Assembly: GCA_947167315.1 (NCBI GenBank)
Contig: CAMVHP010000007.1
Location: 1-25,477 of the forward strand
Source of the DNA: RGIG8782 sp017475895
Lineage (GTDB): Bacteria > Pseudomonadota > Alphaproteobacteria > Rickettsiales > UBA1997
Length of the DNA stretch: 25,477 bases
Reading direction: 5' to 3'
The translations under genes and the position numbers were made by a program. The notes under the pieces were generated by a model, which was not told where the DNA came from, did not search any database, and worked only from the letters and a program-made list of their open reading frames with translations. Shown piece after piece: positions 1 through 9,925 of this stretch (positions within the stretch are counted from its first letter, which is position 1; each line of letters starts with the position of its first letter).

Positions 1-3000
1 GTCACCCATTGGCGAATCACCATCTCTATTGAGTTTTTCAAGTTGAGCTTCTGCCTTCATTCGCTCTACAATTAAACCAGTTCCGGCTGGTATTAGTTTA
101 CCAACTATAACATTTTCCTTTAGTCCCTGTAAAGTATCAACTTTACCTTGAATTGAGGCATCAGTCAAAACCTTAACTGTTTCTTGGAATGAAGCGGCAG
201 ATATAAATGATTTTGTTTGCAGCGATGCCCTTGTAATACCCAACAATACTTTTTCACCTTTTGCTGGTTTTAGACCATTCTCTACAGCTTTTTTATTAAT
301 TAATTCAAAATCATCTTTATCTATAGTTTCACCAACCAATAGTGTGGTTTCTCCAGAGTCGGTTATCTCAATTTTCTTTAACATCATATTGAGTATAATT
401 TCAATGTGTTTATCATTAATTGAAATACCCTGCATCTCGTAAACTTTTTGTATTTCTTCAACCATATATTTACTGAATGCTTCAATACCCAATATTTGTA
501 GAATATCATGTGGTGCCTTATCACCATCCATAATATTATCACCTCTCTTGATTCTGTCACCATTGTTAACAAATAGGTGTTTACCCTTTGGAACCGTATA
601 ACTAATCTCTTTTTCATTCTCATCATCCGGAACAACGGTAATCACTCTCTTTGTTTTATAATCTCTTTCATTAAATTTAACAGTTCCATCTATAGCGGAC
701 ATGATAGCATAATTCTTCGGTTTTCTCGCTTCAAATAACTCTGCAACCCTCGGAAGACCACCAGTAATATCCTTATTTTTAATGGAATCCTTTGGAGTCC
801 TAGCAATAATATCACCAGCTAAAACCTCTTGACCATTGGAAACATTTAATATTGTTCCAATAAACAACTCGTAGTTTACAAGATTCTTACTATTAACAAC
901 ATTAATGCTTGGTTTTAACGATTGTTCACCGTTAAATCTTCTCCAGTCGGCAATAATTTTTGATGACAAACCAGTTGACTCATCAATCTTTTCCTTTATG
1001 GATATACCATCAATCAAGTCTTTATACTCAATTTTACCAGATTCTGTCGCTATAATCAAGTGGTTATATGGATCCCATTCTGCCAAAAAGTCACCCTTCT
1101 TAACTTTAGCTCCATCCTTAAATAGAATTTTTGCTCCAAATGGAATTTTATATTTTACTATTGTTTTGTTGCCCTGTACTAAAGCCAATTCAGTATTATT
1201 GTTAATAACTATTTCTTCATTATCTCTGTTGATAACGGAAGCAAGATTACTAATTTTTACAACTCCATCCTCAATGGCAACAATATTTGATTCATTACCA
1301 CTTAATGTAGCACCACCCAAGTGTCTCGTGTTCATAGTTAACTGCGTTCCCGGTTCACCGATGGCCTGTGCTGCCACAACACCAACCGCTTCACCAACAC
1401 TAACCAATTTCTTTGTGGTTAAATCTCTACCATAACATTTAGCACATACACCGTGTTCATGTTTACAAGTCAATACAGATCTAACCTTAACCTGTTTAAC
1501 ACCAGCTTTTTTAATGGCATCCGCCTCTTTTTCACTTATCAATTCACCAGCTTTAACTATAACCGTTTTATCTGTTGGATTAATAACATCATTTAAGGCT
1601 GTTCTACCGGTAATTTTTGAAGCTAATGTTGTTTTTACAACACTATTTTCAATTCTAGCTTCCATCGTTATACCTTCGTCGGTGCCACAGTCCTCATCAA
1701 TAACTATACAATCCTGTGCAACATCCACAAGCCTTCTTGTCAAATAACCAGCGTTTGAAGTTTTTAAAGCTGTATCCACCATTGATTTTCTACCGGTATG
1801 TGTAGACACGAAGTATTCAATAATTGACATACCTTCCTTAAAGTTAGACAAAATAGGAGTTTCAATAATTTCACCATTCTGTTTAGCCAAAAGTCCTCTA
1901 CTACCGGACATGTGTTGAACGTTAGATTCATTACCTCTTGCTCCGGAGCTAACCATCAGGTATATTGAATTTGCTCCACTACTACTTTTGTCCTTCGAAA
2001 TGTTACTCATAACAACCTTCTGAATTTTTGTAGAGTAATCATTCCAAATGCCAATAATTTTGTTATATCTTTCACCAGCAGTTATTAAACCATCCTGATA
2101 TTGATTATCAACACTTTTAACTTCTTCGTTGGCCTTTTCTATCAATACTTTTTTATCTTCAGGAATAGACATATCATCTTTACCAATGGATATACCAGAT
2201 AATGTAGAGTTTTTGAAACCAAGTCTCATCATGTCATCACAAAATCTACCGGTTTCTGTCTGGTCTGTTTCCTTGTAAACTATATTTATGATTTTTCCAA
2301 CCTCTTTTTTGCCCAAAGGAGCATTTATAAGTGAAAAACCGTATTTTTCCTTGATGACTTCCGGCAACAGATCAAAAACCTTTTCTCTTCCGGCCGTGGT
2401 CACAACCTTTACATATTCAATACCACCGTTTTCATGTACAATAGGATATCTAAAATATATTGGTGTGTGAAGTCCTATTCTCTTTGAAAAAAGAGCATGT
2501 TCCAATTCATCCTTATTGGAAATGGCAATATTTGGTCTTGTGGCACTGTCACCAGTCGGTTCCATAGTTAAATAGTATATACCCAAAAGCATATCCTGCG
2601 ACAAAGTAATATTTGGTTTTCCATCTTGTGGGTTTAAAATATTATTTGATGACATCATCAACACTCTTGCTTCCGTCTGTGCCTCTATTGACAACGGAAC
2701 ATGTACAGCCATCTGGTCTCCATCGAAGTCCGCATTAAAGGATTTACAAACCAACGGGTGTAGCTGTATTGCTTTACCTTCAATCAAAAGTGGTTCAAAG
2801 GCCTGAATACCCAATCTATGTAATGTTGGAGCTCTGTTTAAAAGAACCGGATGCTCCTGTATTACTTCTTCCAAAATATCCCAAACTTCAGCTCTTCCGC
2901 TTTCAACTAATCTTTTTGAATGTCTTATACCATTGGATATTCCATTTAATTCCAATTTAGCATATATAAATGGTTTAAACAGTTCTAGAGCCATCTGTTT

Positions 3001-4131
3001 TGGTAAACCGCATTGATTTAACTTCAGATTTGGTCCCACAACAATCACTGAACGACCGGAATAGTCAACCCTTTTACCAAGAAGATTTTGTCTAAATCTT
3101 CCCTGCTTACCTTTAAGCATATCACTTAAAGATTTTAAAGCTCTTTTATTTGCTGCCTTGACAGGGTTTGCACTTCTGGTGTTATCCAAAAGAGAATCAA
3201 CGGATTCCTGAAGCATCCTTTTTTCATTTCTCACAATTATATCTGGAGCTTCCAATTCCATTAATTTCTTTAATCTATTATTTCTATTTATAACTCTTCT
3301 GTATAGCTCATTCAAATCAGCACTGGCAAAATTACCACCATCCAATTGAACCAACGGTCTTATTTCTGGAGGAATAACCGGTAAAACAGTTAAAATCATC
3401 CATTCAGGTCTATTGTTAGAATCAACAAACGATTCAACTATACTTAATCTTTTGATTATTTTTGATTTTTTTAACTCAGATTTAGTCTCAGTTAATTCCT
3501 TTCTTAATTTATCTCTAAGCTTTACAACATCAATATTTTCAAGTAATTTTCTAATGGCTCCAGCACCCATTTCAGCAACGAATGCATCTTCACCATACTC
3601 TTCTTTATACTTGTTGTATTCTTCTTCTGAAAGTAATTGCCCATTTTCCAATGGAGTCATTTTAGCATCAACCACTATGTACATTTCAAAGTATACAACC
3701 TTTTCAATGTACTTTGGCATAATGTCTAACATAACACTAATTCTTGAAGGTAGAGATTTTAAAAACCATATATGAGAAACCGGAGTAGCCAATTCTATAT
3801 GACCCATCCTCTCTCTTCTAACCTTAGAACTTGTAACCTCAACACCACATCTTTCGCAGACAATACCTTTATATTTTATTCTTTTATATTTTCCACACAA
3901 ACACTCGTAATCCTTTATAGGACCGAATATTTTAGCACAAAACAATCCATCTTTTTCAGGTTTAAACGTTCTATAGTTGACGGTTTCTGGTTTTGTTACC
4001 TCACCGTAGGACCACGACCTTATTTTCTCAGGACTTGCTATTGATATTTTCAAAGCGTTAAAATCTGTAGAATCTAACACCTGATTACTTATATTCATCA
4101 ATCCATAAGAAGAAGTTCCATCTAAAGCCAT
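1..4131 (-). CDS. rpoC: RNA polymerase beta' subunit (3' end outside window)
   Basis: Catalytic large subunit of RNA polymerase. I read 1377 codons without a stop from ATG at 4131 to the window edge. The start is followed by MALDGTSSYGLMN. The N-terminal zinc site shows as C77, C79, C92 and C95 (ECLCG then VCERCG). The Mg-binding motif NADFDGDQM gives D468, D470 and D472. A second cysteine cluster, CKHEHGVCAKCYG, lies near 1440-1480. The last visible residues follow IPAGTG, close to the usual C-terminus, so only a short tail is missing. It lies 62 bp after rpoB on the same strand, with a perfect hairpin between them. The Shine-Dalgarno is weak (purine-rich AAAGAAAAAAAG), so the start rests on homology to the family N-terminus. 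Confidence 0.98.
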   Translation of the reverse strand, partial: MALDGTSSYGLMNISNQVLDSTDFNALKISIASPEKIRSWSYGEVTKPETVNYRTFKPEKDGLFCAKIFGPIKDYECLCGKYKRIKYKGIVCERCGVEVTSSKVRRERMGHIELATPVSHIWFLKSLPSRISVMLDIMPKYIEKVVYFEMYIVVDAKMTPLENGQLLSEEEYNKYKEEYGEDAFVAEMGAGAIRKLLENIDVVKLRDKLRKELTETKSELKKSKIIKRLSIVESFVDSNNRPEWMILTVLPVIPPEIRPLVQLDGGNFASADLNELYRRVINRNNRLKKLMELEAPDIIVRNEKRMLQESVDSLLDNTRSANPVKAANKRALKSLSDMLKGKQGRFRQNLLGKRVDYSGRSVIVVGPNLKLNQCGLPKQMALELFKPFIYAKLELNGISNGIRHSKRLVESGRAEVWDILEEVIQEHPVLLNRAPTLHRLGIQAFEPLLIEGKAIQLHPLVCKSFNADFDGDQMAVHVPLSIEAQTEARVLMMSSNNILNPQDGKPNITLSQDMLLGIYYLTMEPTGDSATRPNIAISNKDELEHALFSKRIGLHTPIYFRYPIVHENGGIEYVKVVTTAGREKVFDLLPEVIKEKYGFSLINAPLGKKEVGKIINIVYKETDQTETGRFCDDMMRLGFKNSTLSGISIGKDDMSIPEDKKVLIEKANEEVKSVDNQYQDGLITAGERYNKIIGIWNDYSTKIQKVVMSNISKDKSSSGANSIYLMVSSGARGNESNVQHMSGSRGLLAKQNGEIIETPILSNFKEGMSIIEYFVSTHTGRKSMVDTALKTSNAGYLTRRLVDVAQDCIVIDEDCGTDEGITMEARIENSVVKTTLASKITGRTALNDVINPTDKTVIVKAGELISEKEADAIKKAGVKQVKVRSVLTCKHEHGVCAKCYGRDLTTKKLVSVGEAVGVVAAQAIGEPGTQLTMNTRHLGGATLSGNESNIVAIEDGVVKISNLASVINRDNEEIVINNNTELALVQGNKTIVKYKIPFGAKILFKDGAKVKKGDFLAEWDPYNHLIIATESGKIEYKDLIDGISIKEKIDESTGLSSKIIADWRRFNGEQSLKPSINVVNSKNLVNYELFIGTILNVSNGQEVLAGDIIARTPKDSIKNKDITGGLPRVAELFEARKPKNYAIMSAIDGTVKFNERDYKTKRVITVVPDDENEKEISYTVPKGKHLFVNNGDRIKRGDNIMDGDKAPHDILQILGIEAFSKYMVEEIQKVYEMQGISINDKHIEIILNMMLKKIEITDSGETTLLVGETIDKDDFELINKKAVENGLKPAKGEKVLLGITRASLQTKSFISAASFQETVKVLTDASIQGKVDTLQGLKENVIVGKLIPAGTGLIVERMKAEAQLEKLNRDGDSPMGD

Positions 4132-4161
4132 ATTTACTTACTTTTTTTCTTTAATAATACA

Positions 4162-4185
4162 GAATAGGAAGAAAACTTCCTATTC
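4162..4185 (-). other. Intercistronic hairpin between rpoB and rpoC
   Basis: Perfect 10-bp inverted repeat GAATAGGAAG / CTTCCTATTC with a four-base loop, lying between the rpoB stop and the rpoC start. In the transcript the loop is UUUU. No U-run follows it, so it is not a standard intrinsic terminator. A processing, stability or pausing element is more likely. The function is inference; the structure is plain in the sequence. Confidence 0.75.
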
Positions 4186-4193
4186 AAAATAAA

Positions 4194-7100
4194 TTATTTC
4201 TTTATAAGTTCAAGATTCAAACCCAAAGACCTAACCTCTTTAACCATAACATTAAAGGATTCTGGTGTTCCGCAAGTGAAACTCTGTGATCCCTGAACTA
4301 TTGAATCGTAAATCTTCAATCTTCCAACTATATCATCGGACTTAACGGTCAACATTTCCTGTAGTGTATAGGCAGCACCATATGCCTGCAGAGCCCAACA
4401 TTCCATTTCACCGAACTTTTGTCCACCAAAGTGTGACTTACCACCCAATGGTTGTTGAGTTATTAAGCTGTATGGACCAGTTGATCTAGCGTGTATCTTG
4501 TTGTCAACCAAGTGATGTAGTTTTAACATGTACATATAACCAATGGTGACAGGTCTATCAAAATATTCACCCGTTCTACCATCAATTAACTTAACCTGAC
4601 CACTCTTATCTATTCCAGCTTCCACCATCAATTCCTCTATGTCTTCTACGGATATGTTTTCGAATGAACCGGTCTCAAATGGAACATTTCTTCTTAACTT
4701 TTCAGCAAATTCTATCAGATCATCATCACTTAAGGAATTGATAAAATCAACTTCTTTTTGAACTTTATATATTCTCAATAATTTTTCCCTGATGTTCTTT
4801 GCCCTATCTTTACTAAACACGTCCAACATGTCGGAAATCTGCTTTCCAAGTTTAGCGGAAGCCAGACCCAAATGAACTTCCAGAATTTGTCCCACGTTCA
4901 TACGAGAAGGAATACCCAACGGACTTAAAACTATATCTATTGGAGTTCCATCATCCATATATGGCATATCTTCAACTGGTAATACTCTTGATATAACACC
5001 CTTATTACCATATCGACCAGCCATCTTATCACCAGCCTGTAGTCTTTCCTTTGTTGCTACTATAACCTTAACTTTTTTCAAAGTTCCCTGCGGTAGTTCA
5101 TCACACTCTTTTATTTTAATAGCATCATTGTTGAATTTTTTCTCCGTTTTTGATAAAGCATCCTTGAATTCTTTAAATAACTTTTCAAGTTTAACCATTA
5201 TATCTTTATCGCCAACAGAAATTTTTTGAATACTGGTGTTAGACATGTTATCCAAAAGGTCGTCAGTTATGACGGTTCCCTTCTTGATTTTGTCGATATT
5301 TTTATCCAGCTGTTGATTCAAAACAAACGGTTTTATCTTTTCCACTAAAGACTTTTTCAGTAGTAATATCTCTTTGTCCTTAGTTTTAGCTAAGGCATCA
5401 ATTTTCAAATTATCGATAAACTTTGCTCTTTCGTCTTTATCTAGACCATTTCTTGTGTAAACCTTTACATCAATAACCGTTCCGGATACAACACTTGGTG
5501 GAACATACAATGAAGAATCTCTAACATCCATTGCTTTTTCACCAAATATAACCTTTAGAAGTTTCTCCTCAGGTGTCTGTGGAGCTTCATTTTTAGGTGT
5601 AATCTTTCCAACCAATATATCTCCAGGTTTTATGTGAGCACCAACGTATATTATACCAGTTTCATCCAGTTTTTTCAATGCTTCTTCACTAACATTTGGA
5701 ATATCTCTGGTAATTTCTTCAGCACCCAACCTAGTATCCTTAGCTTCCACCTCAAATTCTTCAAGATGTATTGATGTAAATTCATTTTCCTTCACCAATC
5801 TTTCAGAAATCAAAATAGAGTCCTCATAGTTATAACCATCCCAAGTGGAAAATGCCACAAGAGCATTTTTACCCAGAGCCAATTCACCATTTTCAATACT
5901 TTGTGAGTCAGCTATTACTTCATTCTTTTTAACTTTCTGGTTTATTTTAACTATCGGATACTGATTTAGAACAGTGTCATTATTGGTTCTTAAATACTTA
6001 TTTAGCTCGTAGGTGTGTATTTTTGATAGACTATCACCCCTTAATTCCTCAATAACTATTTTCTGAGCATCAACATATTTAACGATACCATCAACTTCAG
6101 AAACCACAACTCCACAGTTAGCAAATTTACTAATAACTCTTTCGAGTCCAGTACCAACATATGGAGCTTCTGATTTCAGTAAAGGAACCGCCTGCTTCAA
6201 CATGTTCGCACCCATCGAAACCCTTCGGGATTCGTTATGTTCCAAAAACGGCACTAAACCAGCACCTATCGATATTATCTGCCTTGGAGAAATATCTATG
6301 TAGTCGATTTGGTCTGGGCTAACACTTATTATTTCACTATCCTTTCTACAAATAACACTTTCGTTTGTTATTTTATTGTTTTTATCGAGATTAACATTAT
6401 ATGGACTAAATATCTTTCCAGTTTCCTCTATTGCCGACAAATAAACAACTTCATCAGTTAAAACACCATTTTCAACTTTTCTGTATGGTGTCTCTATAAA
6501 CCCATATTTGTTTGTTTTGGCAAAAATAGATAAACTGTTGATAAGTCCTATATTAGCACCTTCCGGAGATTCCAGAGGACATATCTTACCATAGTGTGTA
6601 TAGTGAATATCACGTACATCAAAACCAGCTCTTTCTCTTGTTAATCCACCAGGTCCTAATGCTGTAATTCTTCTCTTATGTCCCAATTCAGACAGTGGAT
6701 TAGTTTGATCCATAAACTGAGATAATTGTGATGTATTGAAGAAATCAATTATTGTACTGGTTAATGGTTTTGTATTTATTAGATTTTGTGGAACTATCGT
6801 TTCAAAATCCAGTGAATTCATTTTTTCAATTATGGATCTTTCAACCTTTGCCATACCAGATCTGAATTGAACTTCCATCAATTCACCCGTGTTTCGCAGT
6901 CTTCTATTTGCCAAATTATCTATATCGTCCGTTTTCTCATCGTTGTGTTTTAGTTTACTCAAAATTTTGATGGTTGCCAATATATCTTCCTTTGTCAGAT
7001 GTAATGTATTCATATCAACATCTATACCAAGCCTGTAGTTTATTTTCATTCTACCGACATCTGACAAATTATACCTGTTACTGAAAAACAGAGAATTAAC

Positions 7101-8279
7101 GAATTTTTCAGCACTTTCTGCACTTGCTGGTTCTTCCGCCAATCGTACAACTTTATAAATATCAACAAAAACCGATTCTGTGGTTTTGTCTTTTTCCATA
7201 AGTAAACTGTTATAAATGTAGTAACCTAAATCAGAACCACTTGGATTTACAACGTTTATTTCTTTAATTTTTAATTTTCTGATTGCCTCGAGTTTATCAG
7301 CATTCAATAATGTACCGGATTGAAAAAGAACTTCACCGCTTTCCTGATCAATCAAATCATCAAGTAAGACAAACGATAGATCCTTGATACCACTCAATAG
7401 ATACCTGCTGAAACCCTTTTCCTTCAGTTGATTAACTAACCTTTTTGTTATTTTTTTACCATTTGGAACAACAACCTCTTTCGTATTGGCATCAATTATA
7501 TCATATTCAAAAGTTTTATTTATCGAATTTTCGTAGTCAAAATCCACGCTCCAATCCTTACCATCAAATTTCAAACTATGTTCTTTGTAATAGTACAACA
7601 GAACATCTCTTATGGACATACCCAATATTTTGAATAGATAACTTATTGACATTTTTCTTTTCTTATCTATTCTGAAGTACAGCAAATCTCTGCTATCAAA
7701 CTCAAAATCAATCCATGAACCCGTTATAGGAATTATTCTCGCTGTGTAGTTCTTACCGGAATATATTTTAGACTCTTCACTGTCGAAAAACACTCCGGGC
7801 GCTCTTCTCATCTGGGATACAACAACTCGCTCAATACCATTTATAACAAAACTACCCGTCTGTGTCATAAGTGGCATATCACATAAAAAAACTTCCTGTT
7901 CTTTTATCGCTTTAATTTCTTTTTTTGTTTCATCATCGCCGACTTTTTCTAACACTAAAAGCCTCAATGTGGCAAACAAAGGTATTGAATATGTTCTACC
8001 GGACTCTATACACTCTTTAACGGAATATTTTATATTTCCTACTCTGTAATTTACGAATTCTAAAACAACATTTTTGTTGTTATCTGTAATCGGGAAGAAA
8101 GATTCCAATACTTCCTGAACCTTTGATGCTTTCCTTTTTTCTTCATCGTCATTATCTAGACAAATAAAGGAATCAAATGAATCTTTCTGTAAAAATACCA
8201 AATCAGGGATGAATTCATCGTCAACCCTGTTTGAAAAACTTCTTCTTAAAATACAATTAGAATGGTTAAAAGTTTTCAC
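4194..8279 (-). CDS. rpoB: RNA polymerase beta subunit
   Basis: 1361 residues, slightly longer than E. coli RpoB (1342). The start codon is GTG at 8279, set by AAAAGGA about 7 bases upstream. Family landmarks include SQLSQFMDQTNPLSELGHKR with ITALGPGG (rifampicin cluster I), GEKAMDVRDSSL, KERLQAGDKMAGRYGNKG and, near the C-terminus, GGKSHFGGQKFGEMECWAL. At the position matching E. coli S531 this protein has Thr539, and N518 is also Thr; H526 and D516 are kept. It follows rplL after an 80-bp spacer holding an attenuator-like hairpin and precedes rpoC. The stop is TAA. It forms the catalytic core with RpoC in the cytoplasm. Confidence 0.99.
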   Translation of the reverse strand: MKTFNHSNCILRRSFSNRVDDEFIPDLVFLQKDSFDSFICLDNDDEEKRKASKVQEVLESFFPITDNNKNVVLEFVNYRVGNIKYSVKECIESGRTYSIPLFATLRLLVLEKVGDDETKKEIKAIKEQEVFLCDMPLMTQTGSFVINGIERVVVSQMRRAPGVFFDSEESKIYSGKNYTARIIPITGSWIDFEFDSRDLLYFRIDKKRKMSISYLFKILGMSIRDVLLYYYKEHSLKFDGKDWSVDFDYENSINKTFEYDIIDANTKEVVVPNGKKITKRLVNQLKEKGFSRYLLSGIKDLSFVLLDDLIDQESGEVLFQSGTLLNADKLEAIRKLKIKEINVVNPSGSDLGYYIYNSLLMEKDKTTESVFVDIYKVVRLAEEPASAESAEKFVNSLFFSNRYNLSDVGRMKINYRLGIDVDMNTLHLTKEDILATIKILSKLKHNDEKTDDIDNLANRRLRNTGELMEVQFRSGMAKVERSIIEKMNSLDFETIVPQNLINTKPLTSTIIDFFNTSQLSQFMDQTNPLSELGHKRRITALGPGGLTRERAGFDVRDIHYTHYGKICPLESPEGANIGLINSLSIFAKTNKYGFIETPYRKVENGVLTDEVVYLSAIEETGKIFSPYNVNLDKNNKITNESVICRKDSEIISVSPDQIDYIDISPRQIISIGAGLVPFLEHNESRRVSMGANMLKQAVPLLKSEAPYVGTGLERVISKFANCGVVVSEVDGIVKYVDAQKIVIEELRGDSLSKIHTYELNKYLRTNNDTVLNQYPIVKINQKVKKNEVIADSQSIENGELALGKNALVAFSTWDGYNYEDSILISERLVKENEFTSIHLEEFEVEAKDTRLGAEEITRDIPNVSEEALKKLDETGIIYVGAHIKPGDILVGKITPKNEAPQTPEEKLLKVIFGEKAMDVRDSSLYVPPSVVSGTVIDVKVYTRNGLDKDERAKFIDNLKIDALAKTKDKEILLLKKSLVEKIKPFVLNQQLDKNIDKIKKGTVITDDLLDNMSNTSIQKISVGDKDIMVKLEKLFKEFKDALSKTEKKFNNDAIKIKECDELPQGTLKKVKVIVATKERLQAGDKMAGRYGNKGVISRVLPVEDMPYMDDGTPIDIVLSPLGIPSRMNVGQILEVHLGLASAKLGKQISDMLDVFSKDRAKNIREKLLRIYKVQKEVDFINSLSDDDLIEFAEKLRRNVPFETGSFENISVEDIEELMVEAGIDKSGQVKLIDGRTGEYFDRPVTIGYMYMLKLHHLVDNKIHARSTGPYSLITQQPLGGKSHFGGQKFGEMECWALQAYGAAYTLQEMLTVKSDDIVGRLKIYDSIVQGSQSFTCGTPESFNVMVKEVRSLGLNLELIKK

Positions 8280-8320
8280 TTAATTATCCTTTTGGTTATT
8301 AAAAATTTATAAAAATTAAA

Positions 8321-8349
8321 GAGTCTATCCACTAACTAAAGATAGACTC
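8321..8349 (-). terminator. Attenuator-like hairpin between rplL and rpoB
   Basis: GAGTCTATC and GATAGACTC form a 9-bp stem around an 11-base loop. On the minus strand the stem is followed by TTTAATTTTTATAAATTTT. It begins about 10 bases after the rplL stop. The shape fits a leaky intrinsic terminator. In E. coli the same gene junction carries an attenuator and an RNase III site that lower rpoBC expression relative to the ribosomal proteins, so a similar role is inferred here. Confidence 0.7.
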
Positions 8350-8358
8350 ATATAAAAC

Positions 8359-8727
8359 CTAGGATAACTTAACTTTTGCTCCGGCAGCTTCTAATTTAGC
8401 TTTTATTGCTTCAGCGTCTTCCTTTTTAACGTCTTCTTTAACTACTTTAGGAGCGCCATCAACTAGGTCTTTTGCTTCCTTCAAGCCTAGACCAGTAATT
8501 GCTCTAACTTCTTTAATAACATTTATTTTATTATCACCAGCAGCTTCTAGTGTAACTGTGAATGATGTTTGTTCTTCAGCAGGAGCAGCACCAGCGGCAG
8601 GAGCAGCAGCAACAGCCACAGCGGCTGTAACACCCCATTTTTCTTCCAACATCTTTGCTAATTCAGCAACTTCTAATGCACTTAATGTTGACAATTCTTC
8701 AACTATTTTTTCTAATTTTTCAGTCAT
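8359..8727 (-). CDS. rplL: 50S ribosomal protein L7/L12
   Basis: 122 residues, the normal family length. An N-terminal dimerisation domain (MTEKLEKIVEELSTLSALEV) is followed by an Ala/Gly/Pro-rich hinge near residues 36-52. The globular C-terminal domain carries the family signature (VIKEVRAITGLGLKEAKDLV). L7/L12 forms the ribosomal stalk that recruits translation GTPases, bound through L10, whose gene rplJ lies just upstream. An AAAAGG Shine-Dalgarno precedes the ATG. It is the last ribosomal protein gene before rpoB. Confidence 0.99.
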   Translation of the reverse strand: MTEKLEKIVEELSTLSALEVAELAKMLEEKWGVTAAVAVAAAPAAGAAPAEEQTSFTVTLEAAGDNKINVIKEVRAITGLGLKEAKDLVDGAPKVVKEDVKKEDAEAIKAKLEAAGAKVKLS

Positions 8728-8760
8728 CTTAAACCTTTTTTAAATTATTAATAATAAACA

Positions 8761-9243
8761 CTAGGCTTCTAGTTTTTCTTTGTATGCTGCTAACACTCTA
8801 GCCAATTGTGAACCAGGTGCTCTCAACACTCCAATAAATCTTGCTCTTACATCATCTAACGAACCGAGAGATGCTAATTCTTTAATTTTTCCATTATCAA
8901 TTGCCTTTCCATCCAATGAAGCAATTTTTATATTAACCTTGTCGTTATCTTTAGTAAAATTAAACATAACATTCGACAAAGCAATTGGATCTTCCGAATA
9001 GGAAACCGCTATTTGATCATGGAAATACTCATCTAAAAATTCAAATTCAGTGCCTTTTATTGCCTTTCTAAATAAAGTATTTTTAAGCACTTTCATATTT
9101 GCCTTTTTATCCTTGAGTTCGCTTCTCAATCTAACAACACCACCTGCATCAAGACCTTTGTAGTCAAACAATATAAACATTTGGTTATTAGATAGAATAT
9201 TCTTTGCCAATTCTACGGAGTTTTGTTTTTGAACTTTATTCAT
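8761..9243 (-). CDS. rplJ: 50S ribosomal protein L10
   Basis: 160 residues, typical L10. The N-terminal rRNA-binding domain includes DYKGLDAGGVVRLRSELK and LKNTLFRKAI. The C-terminal helix, VRARFIGVLRAPGSQLARVL onward, is the part that binds L7/L12 dimers in this family. The ATG lies only 3 bases after the rplA stop, and the Shine-Dalgarno GGAG sits in the last rplA codons. That leaves no room for a separate L10 leader, so any feedback control by L10 would have to act on upstream sequence or by translational coupling. Confidence 0.98.
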   Translation of the reverse strand: MNKVQKQNSVELAKNILSNNQMFILFDYKGLDAGGVVRLRSELKDKKANMKVLKNTLFRKAIKGTEFEFLDEYFHDQIAVSYSEDPIALSNVMFNFTKDNDKVNIKIASLDGKAIDNGKIKELASLGSLDDVRARFIGVLRAPGSQLARVLAAYKEKLEA

Positions 9244-9246
9244 AGT

Positions 9247-9924
9247 CTATTCTCCAATATTAGTTTTTTCCACATCAATAGCCACAGATGGTCCCATAGT
9301 TGTTGACAGGTAAGCACTTTTAATGTATTTACCTTTAATAACTTCTGGTTTTGCTTCCTTTATGGCACCTATTACGGCCTTTATGTTTGACATCAGATCA
9401 CTGTTGCTAAAGTCAATTTTACCAACCATAGTGTGGATTATACCAAACTTGTCGTTTTTAAAATTAACTTTACCTTTGATGGCAACTTTAATTGCCTCCA
9501 AAACATCATCCGTAACATTACCATTCTTTGGATTAGGCATTAAACCTCTTGGTCCCAATTTCTTTGCTATTTTACTTAAACGTTTCATTGCATCTGGTGT
9601 AGCTATACAATAATCAAAATCCATAAAGCCACCTTCAATCTCCGCCATAAGTTCATCCATACCAGCTTTAATAGCACCAGCTTTAACGGCATCCTTTTGT
9701 AAAGATTCGTTATCAGTAAATACTATTATTCTTATAGATTTACCAGTTCCAGCAGGTAAAGCAACAGCTCCTCTTATGTTTTGATTTGATTGTTTAGCAT
9801 CAATATTTAAATTAAATATCAAGTCAACAGTTTCAACAAACTTTCTAGGCTTATCTTTAGAATTCTGTTTAATCATATCTATAGCAGTAGCTACATCAAC
9901 TATCTCATTTTTAACTACTTCCAT
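9247..9924 (-). CDS. rplA: 50S ribosomal protein L1
   Basis: 225 residues, near the family norm of about 230. Recognisable segments are RGAVALPAGTGKSIRI, the LGPRGLMPNPKNGNVT signature, and VNFKNDKFGIIH toward the end. L1 binds 23S rRNA at the E-site stalk and in many bacteria represses its own operon. The start is one base beyond the rplK stop, with GAGGAG overlapping that stop, which indicates tight translational coupling. Confidence 0.99.
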   Translation of the reverse strand: MEVVKNEIVDVATAIDMIKQNSKDKPRKFVETVDLIFNLNIDAKQSNQNIRGAVALPAGTGKSIRIIVFTDNESLQKDAVKAGAIKAGMDELMAEIEGGFMDFDYCIATPDAMKRLSKIAKKLGPRGLMPNPKNGNVTDDVLEAIKVAIKGKVNFKNDKFGIIHTMVGKIDFSNSDLMSNIKAVIGAIKEAKPEVIKGKYIKSAYLSTTMGPSVAIDVEKTNIGE

Positions 9925-9925
9925 A

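Noticed and set aside
905..1435. Open frame of 176 codons opposite rpoC
   Set aside because: Lies wholly within rpoC on the other strand, no ribosome-binding site or family pattern; a by-product of conserved coding.
9240..9250. L10(L12)-type autoregulatory leader before rplJ
   Set aside because: Only 3 bases separate rplA and rplJ.
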